The notes under the pieces are model-generated. The model had not been told where the DNA came from. It did not search any database and worked only from the letters and a program-made list of their open reading frames with translations. This document shows, piece by piece, positions 62,571-64,000 of a stretch of DNA of 64,000 nt (position 1 is the first letter of the stretch; the number at the start of each line of letters is the position of its first letter). A program made the position numbers and the translations under genes. Source of the DNA: Brenneria roseae subsp. roseae (GTDB lineage Bacteria > Pseudomonadota > Gammaproteobacteria > Enterobacterales > Enterobacteriaceae); assembly GCF_003115845.1 (NCBI RefSeq), contig NZ_KZ819028.1, positions 186,001-250,000 of the forward strand, written 5' to 3'.

Positions 62571-63720
62571 TAACCTTCCCCAAAATCAGACAGGCATTAT
62601 TACCGCCGAAAGCAAAGGAGTTAGACAATATTACCGGACGAGACAGATGACCCGGTTCGTTGAGCAAACCACAGGAGGGTAACGACGCATCTCTGACACT
62701 GTGTAAAAAATCCTGCGGCGGTAAAGGCATATCACGCGTCAGCAACAGCCAGCAGATAACCGCTTCACAAATCCCCGCCGCGCCAAGCGTATGACCGGTA
62801 AGATATTTGGTCGAGCTACAAGGAACCCGCTCACCAAAAATAGCGTGAATCACTTTTGCTTCAATCTGATCGTTCAGGCGCGTAGCCGTGCCGTGCAAGT
62901 TAATATAGCCAATATCTTCAGGCTGGAGCCCTGCATGTTTTAATGCCATGCTAATCGCGCGGACAGCGCCTTCCCCTTCAGGATGAGGCGCCGACATATG
63001 ATACGCATCGGAGGATTCGCCGATACCTAATACCGCTACACCATCAGACTGAGCGCTTATCAACATAAGCGCCGCCCCTTCGCCAATTGTGATGCCATTG
63101 CGCTGTTCGCTGAATGGCAGACAACGCGTCGGCGAGAGAGACTCCAGACTGTCGAAGCCATTGAGCGGCATTCGGCTTAGCGTATCCGCGCCGCCAACGA
63201 TTGCCGCATCCACCAACCCGGCATCAATCAATCTTTTTCCGCTAATCAGCGCTCTGGCGCTGGAGGAACAGGCGGTAGAAATCGTATAGGCTGGCCCATT
63301 CAATCCCAGGTAGGTAGCAAGAAAACGAGAAGGATCGCCAAGTTCCTGCTGCGCATAAGAATAGGTGGACAACGCATAACTGACATAGCGATCGGCTTCG
63401 TCCAAACCGGAGGTACTGGTTCCGAGGATGACCGCAACCCGTTCAGCACCAAACGTGGCGATAGCTGCATCCACCTGAGGTTGAATCTGTTGCAACGCGG
63501 CCAGAAGCAACCGGTTATTACGGCTATTATGCTCCGTCAGTTCAACGGGTATGTCGGGCAGCACGGCATCGACATTACCTGTCCAACACGGCTTATCATG
63601 CAGCAGCCATCCATTGTCAGGACGCATACCTGGCGATGTGCAGCAGGCAAGATTACCTGCCATCTCGTCCAGATTATTACCTAATGCGTTAAGCGCCCCA
63701 ACGGCGTTAATGTAAATCAT
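62563..63720 (-). CDS. apeO: Beta-ketoacyl-ACP synthase, ApeO-like
   Basis: 385 residues from MIYINAVGALNALGNN at 63720; ATG at 63729 is an alternative, while the frame to 63777 runs inside the neighbour. Active Cys in STACSSSARA, His in INLHGTATRLND and His in LTGHTLGAAG, a full C-H-H triad. In aryl polyene clusters ApeO is the main elongating ketosynthase. It begins one base after the stop of the DUF3261 gene. Confidence 0.8.
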   Translation of the reverse strand: MIYINAVGALNALGNNLDEMAGNLACCTSPGMRPDNGWLLHDKPCWTGNVDAVLPDIPVELTEHNSRNNRLLLAALQQIQPQVDAAIATFGAERVAVILGTSTSGLDEADRYVSYALSTYSYAQQELGDPSRFLATYLGLNGPAYTISTACSSSARALISGKRLIDAGLVDAAIVGGADTLSRMPLNGFDSLESLSPTRCLPFSEQRNGITIGEGAALMLISAQSDGVAVLGIGESSDAYHMSAPHPEGEGAVRAISMALKHAGLQPEDIGYINLHGTATRLNDQIEAKVIHAIFGERVPCSSTKYLTGHTLGAAGICEAVICWLLLTRDMPLPPQDFLHSVRDASLPSCGLLNEPGHLSRPVILSNSFAFGGNNACLILGKVND

Positions 63721-63721
63721 G

Positions 63722-64000
63722 CTAGTCATCCAGATGTTGAATAACGATGTGGTAACCAAATGAAAATTGCTGAACACTAATAGGAACCCGCTGATGATTA
63801 CGGGTCATATAACGGATTTCAGTAATCAGACTACCGCTGTTATCGCGCAGTTGTCTTTTGTCATCGTTATCCCGCAACGTCCAACCTGCGGGTAGTCGTT
63901 CCTGCCACACGGCAATGGGCCAGTGACTTAGCATGATATCCGCCAGCACCTGACTGGCCGGCGGCAACTGCGGTAAGACAATCGACTGCTCGGTATGAAT
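63722..64000 (-). CDS. DUF3261 lipoprotein gene, 3' part (5' end outside window)
   Basis: The frame is open from the right edge to the TAG at 63722-63724: at least 92 residues including LPPASQVLADIMLSHWPIAVW and EIRYMTRNHQRVPISVQQ. This is the C-terminal part of the DUF3261 family, a lipoprotein found next to apeO in aryl polyene clusters. It probably helps to move or anchor the polyene lipid at the outer membrane, but its role is unproven. The start and lipobox are outside the window. Confidence 0.7.
   Translation of the reverse strand: MHTEQSIVLPQLPPASQVLADIMLSHWPIAVWQERLPAGWTLRDNDDKRQLRDNSGSLITEIRYMTRNHQRVPISVQQFSFGYHIVIQHLDD

Overview
The window is chromosomal DNA of an enterobacterium, most likely a plant-associated member of the Pectobacteriaceae (Brenneria, Lonsdalea, Dickeya or Pectobacterium type). 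The core proteins (GyrB, DnaA, DnaN, RnpA, YidC, MnmE, PstSCAB-PhoU) read as close relatives of the Escherichia coli ones, and the E. coli order of several blocks is kept (rpmH-dnaA-dnaN-recF-gyrB back to back with rnpA-yidD-yidC-mnmE; yieE-adeP-yieH; pstSCAB-phoU). An ACC deaminase and an aryl-polyene-type cluster fit a plant-associated lifestyle. The genus is an inference, not proven.

Layout. 0-1.7 kb: the end of a sensor kinase and yidA. 1.9-13.1 kb: accessory genes lying between yidA and gyrB: a beta-glucoside locus (bglA, a PTS IIA, an AscG-like repressor with its operator), a chemoreceptor, an MFS transporter, and the leftovers of an acetoin locus (acoK, a deletion scar of acoA and possibly acoD, then budC). 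13.2-23.9 kb: the replication, ribosome and membrane-insertion core, with a GATC-rich dnaA control region. 23.9-36.7 kb: accessory DNA after mnmE: partial copies of the mnmE 3' end (a known attachment site for integrating islands) around a toxin-antitoxin pair, a GC-rich LysR/SDR/RidA group, an arginase-family enzyme and exporter, qorB/ytfH, ohr, a three-lipoprotein CsgG operon, and aegA with a HydN-like ferredoxin. 37.0-40.1 kb: the conserved yieE, adeP, yieH block. 40.1-54.6 kb: nitrogen and peptide uptake: a polar amino acid ABC transporter, an Lrp-type regulator and ACC deaminase (acdS), a second Lrp regulator with an EamA exporter, a LysR regulator, an M20 peptidase and a complete Dpp/Opp-type ABC operon. 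55.2-60.0 kb: pstSCAB-phoU with Pho boxes. 60.1-64.0 kb: the end of an aryl-polyene-type operon (apeR, apeQ, apeP, apeO and a DUF3261 gene cut by the window edge).

Working together: the pst operon imports phosphate and signals through PhoU. The peptide transporter and M20 peptidase look like one uptake-and-hydrolysis unit. The amino acid transporter and AcdS lie around one Lrp-type regulator. No tRNA, rRNA, complete insertion sequence or CRISPR array was seen. I did not find an obviously new multi-gene system. The most informative unusual features are the mnmE attachment-site remnants, the aco deletion scar, the homopolymer frameshift in the lipoprotein operon, and the degenerate phosphopantetheinyl-transferase-like YieE behind a Fur-like site.
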